Below, piece by piece: positions 14,409 through 15,427 of a DNA stretch of 15,427 bases. The notes beneath the pieces are model-generated. The model was not told where the DNA came from, did no database searches, and saw only the letters and a program-made list of their open reading frames with translations. The DNA comes from Bacteroidales bacterium H4. GTDB taxonomy: Bacteria > Bacteroidota > Bacteroidia > Bacteroidales > Muribaculaceae. The translations under genes and the position numbers were made by a program. Every line of letters begins with the position of its first letter. The first letter of the stretch is position 1. The stretch lies in NCBI GenBank assembly GCA_001701165.1, contig DAAP01000011.1, positions 1 through 15,427 of the forward strand, in the 5' to 3' direction.

Positions 14409-14852
14409 TTACTTGACGCCGGTGTGTCCAAAGCCCCCGGCGCCCCGCTCGCTGTCATCCAAAGTCTCGGTCGACGTCCATTGCACCCTGGTATACGGTG
14501 CTATCACCATCTGGCAAATGCGCTCGCCATCGTTGACTGTAAAGGGCCGGTCGGAAAGGTTGACAAGTATCACTCCGATTTCGCCGCGATAGTCGGCATC
14601 TATCGTCCCGGGCGTATTTACCAGGGTGATGCCGTGCTTGAGGGCAAGGCCGCTGCGCGGACGCAGCTGCATCTCGTAGCCTTCGGGAAGCTGGACACGC
14701 AACCCGGTGGGTATTAGGGCGCGTTCAAGCGGACCAAGCACTACCGGCTCGGACAGATGCGCCCGTACATCCATGCCGGCGGATGAGACCGTGGCATACG
14801 ACGGAAGTGCGTGTCCGGAGGTGTTCACAATCTTTACACTGATATTATCCAT
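14409..14852 (-). CDS. dut: Deoxyuridine 5'-triphosphate nucleotidohydrolase (dUTPase)
   Basis: 147 residues, typical of the trimeric dUTPase family, which hydrolyses dUTP to dUMP and pyrophosphate. This keeps uracil out of DNA and supplies dUMP for dTMP synthesis in the cytoplasm. All five motifs are present: I SAGMDVRA (24-31), II PRSGLALK (65-72), III GTIDADYRGEIGVILVN (82-98, with catalytic D85 and Y88), IV GERICQMV (109-116) and V RGAGGFGHTG (136-145). The ATG at 14852 gives a normal N-terminus. It is 47 nt after the short sorting-domain-like gene and 106 nt before the TPR gene, and probably shares their transcript. No dedicated promoter is evident immediately upstream. It appears fully functional. 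Confidence 0.97.
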   Translation of the reverse strand: MDNISVKIVNTSGHALPSYATVSSAGMDVRAHLSEPVVLGPLERALIPTGLRVQLPEGYEMQLRPRSGLALKHGITLVNTPGTIDADYRGEIGVILVNLSDRPFTVNDGERICQMVIAPYTRVQWTSTETLDDSERGAGGFGHTGVK

Positions 14853-14899
14853 ATTACGGGATGTCTATAATGTTGGGTGGTACCGACTTCGAATCGGCA

Positions 14900-15232
14900 T
14901 CACACGGTTATGCGGCAGGTGGCATCACCGGCCTTGAGTATGTATATGCCGCGGGCTTTGACGCTTAGCCGCGTAGTACCCGCCGGCACGTTTTGCTGAA
15001 CAATCAACTGACCGAGTATGGTGAAAATTTTCACTTGTATGGGTCGCGACGTGGTGACATATATTGTCAAGCCGCGCACAACCACCTCGATGTCGCCATC
15101 GTCCGTTGTGGATACGGTCGAACGCACCACGACACCCGGGCGCGGCGCTACGGGTGCGGCCACAGCCAACCCGCTACCTGCAAGTATGGCCACGGTCATC
15201 ATTACGGCATATTTGACTGCCTTCAGCTTCAC
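14900..15232 (-). CDS. Short secreted protein with a type IX secretion sorting-domain-like C-terminus
   Basis: 110 residues starting at a GTG (15232). Residues 1-26 form a good Sec signal peptide (MKLKAVKYAV followed by a hydrophobic core ending AVAA). A short Pro/Val/Ser/Thr/Asp-rich stretch follows, and from about 47 to the end the chain resembles the type A C-terminal sorting domain of type IX secretion cargo: VKIFTILGQLIVQQ, then AGTTRLSVKARGIYILKAG and a final TCRITV strand. There is practically no cargo between signal and sorting-like domain. Whether it is truly exported by a type IX system, or the fold serves another role, cannot be told; no type IX component is in view. It precedes dut by 47 nt. 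An alternative in-frame ATG at 15202 would lose the positively charged signal N-terminus. Confidence 0.7.
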   Translation of the reverse strand: MKLKAVKYAVMMTVAILAGSGLAVAAPVAPRPGVVVRSTVSTTDDGDIEVVVRGLTIYVTTSRPIQVKIFTILGQLIVQQNVPAGTTRLSVKARGIYILKAGDATCRITV

Positions 15233-15236
15233 GCTC

Positions 15237-15244
15237 CAAAGTTA
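15237..15244 (-). promoter_or_regulatory. -7-like box directly upstream of the minus-strand cluster
   Basis: Minus-strand TAACTTTG exactly matches TAnnTTTG, but no TTTG lies 19-21 nt upstream; a T-run sits immediately before it. Transcription would begin at about 15230, almost on the GTG start at 15232. So either the mRNA is nearly leaderless, translation starts at the ATG at 15202, or the match is not the real promoter. Confidence 0.35.
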
Positions 15245-15380
15245 CAAAAAAAGCGTCAATCGGCGCCTCTATCGGCCCATAAAAATCAGCGTCCGGCATC
15301 AATGGTGTATGGAGGGGCGTCAAATTTCGGGTGCAGTTGGAGGAGTCACTATTCCGCGGCTGATAGCGGCAAAATGAAAA

Positions 15381-15418
15381 GCAGGGGCAGCGCAGCTTCT
15401 CGGCTGCGTTGCCCCTGT
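15381..15418 (-). terminator. Minus-strand intrinsic terminator of a gene beyond the right edge
   Basis: Arms 15383-15396 and 15403-15416 form a 14-bp stem with one G-T wobble and a 6-nt loop, extendable by one or two pairs. On the minus strand it is followed by GCTTTTCATTTTG, a T-rich 3' side; on the plus strand nothing T-rich follows. It therefore probably ends a minus-strand transcript entering from the right. Bases 15245-15380 between it and the short secreted-protein gene show no gene I can support. Confidence 0.65.
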
Positions 15419-15427
15419 GTATGGGAA

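Noticed and set aside
14884..14898. tRNA T-arm-like string CCGACTTCGAATCGG
   Set aside because: The loop is out of register for a T-loop, and there is no acceptor, anticodon arm or CCA end; it is only a small hairpin.

Overview
The window looks like chromosomal DNA of a gut-type Bacteroidales bacterium, possibly Muribaculaceae-like (family-level placement is inference). Three plus-strand promoters fit the Bacteroidota pattern TTTG-N20-TAnnTTTG. A DUF4292 lipoprotein, a short protein with a type IX secretion sorting-domain-like C-terminus, and the set dut / TPR / DUF4292 / EnvC-like / flippase are also typical of the group.

Layout. (1) 1-3730, minus strand: a type I restriction-modification locus, with hsdR followed 4 nt later by hsdM, which runs off the left edge. 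It is visibly more AT-rich than the rest, as expected for an acquired defence module. No hsdS is in view. (2) 3731-4194: an AT-rich intergenic region with a hairpin near hsdR, a candidate promoter, and an array of 18-bp tandem repeats lying in the predicted leader of the next gene. (3) 4195-5163, plus strand: a family GT10 (alpha-1,3/4-type) fucosyltransferase. (4) 5315-6030, plus strand: a small exported, probably outer-membrane beta-barrel protein. Its signal-peptide start is separated from the body by an apparent 1-nt frameshift in an A/T homopolymer run. A strong intrinsic terminator follows. (5) 6235-8637, plus strand: penicillin-binding protein 1A with its own promoter. (6) 8638-8821: a convergent intergenic region with a 26-bp inverted repeat, a second hairpin and a 15-bp direct repeat. 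(7) 15232-8822, minus strand: a probable envelope operon of a short sorting-domain-like protein, dUTPase, TPR protein, DUF4292 lipoprotein, EnvC-like murein hydrolase activator and Wzx-like flippase. The last four are packed with gaps of 9, 1 and -16 nt. (8) The right edge holds a minus-strand terminator belonging to a gene outside the window.

Apart from the R-M locus and dut, the genes concern the cell envelope: peptidoglycan synthesis (PBP1A), control of its hydrolysis (EnvC-like), lipid-linked glycan export (flippase), fucosylation (GT10), and outer-membrane or secreted proteins. I found no clearly new multi-gene system. The most unusual items are the repeat array upstream of the fucosyltransferase, the homopolymer frameshift in the barrel protein, and the secreted protein that is little more than a signal peptide plus a sorting-like domain.
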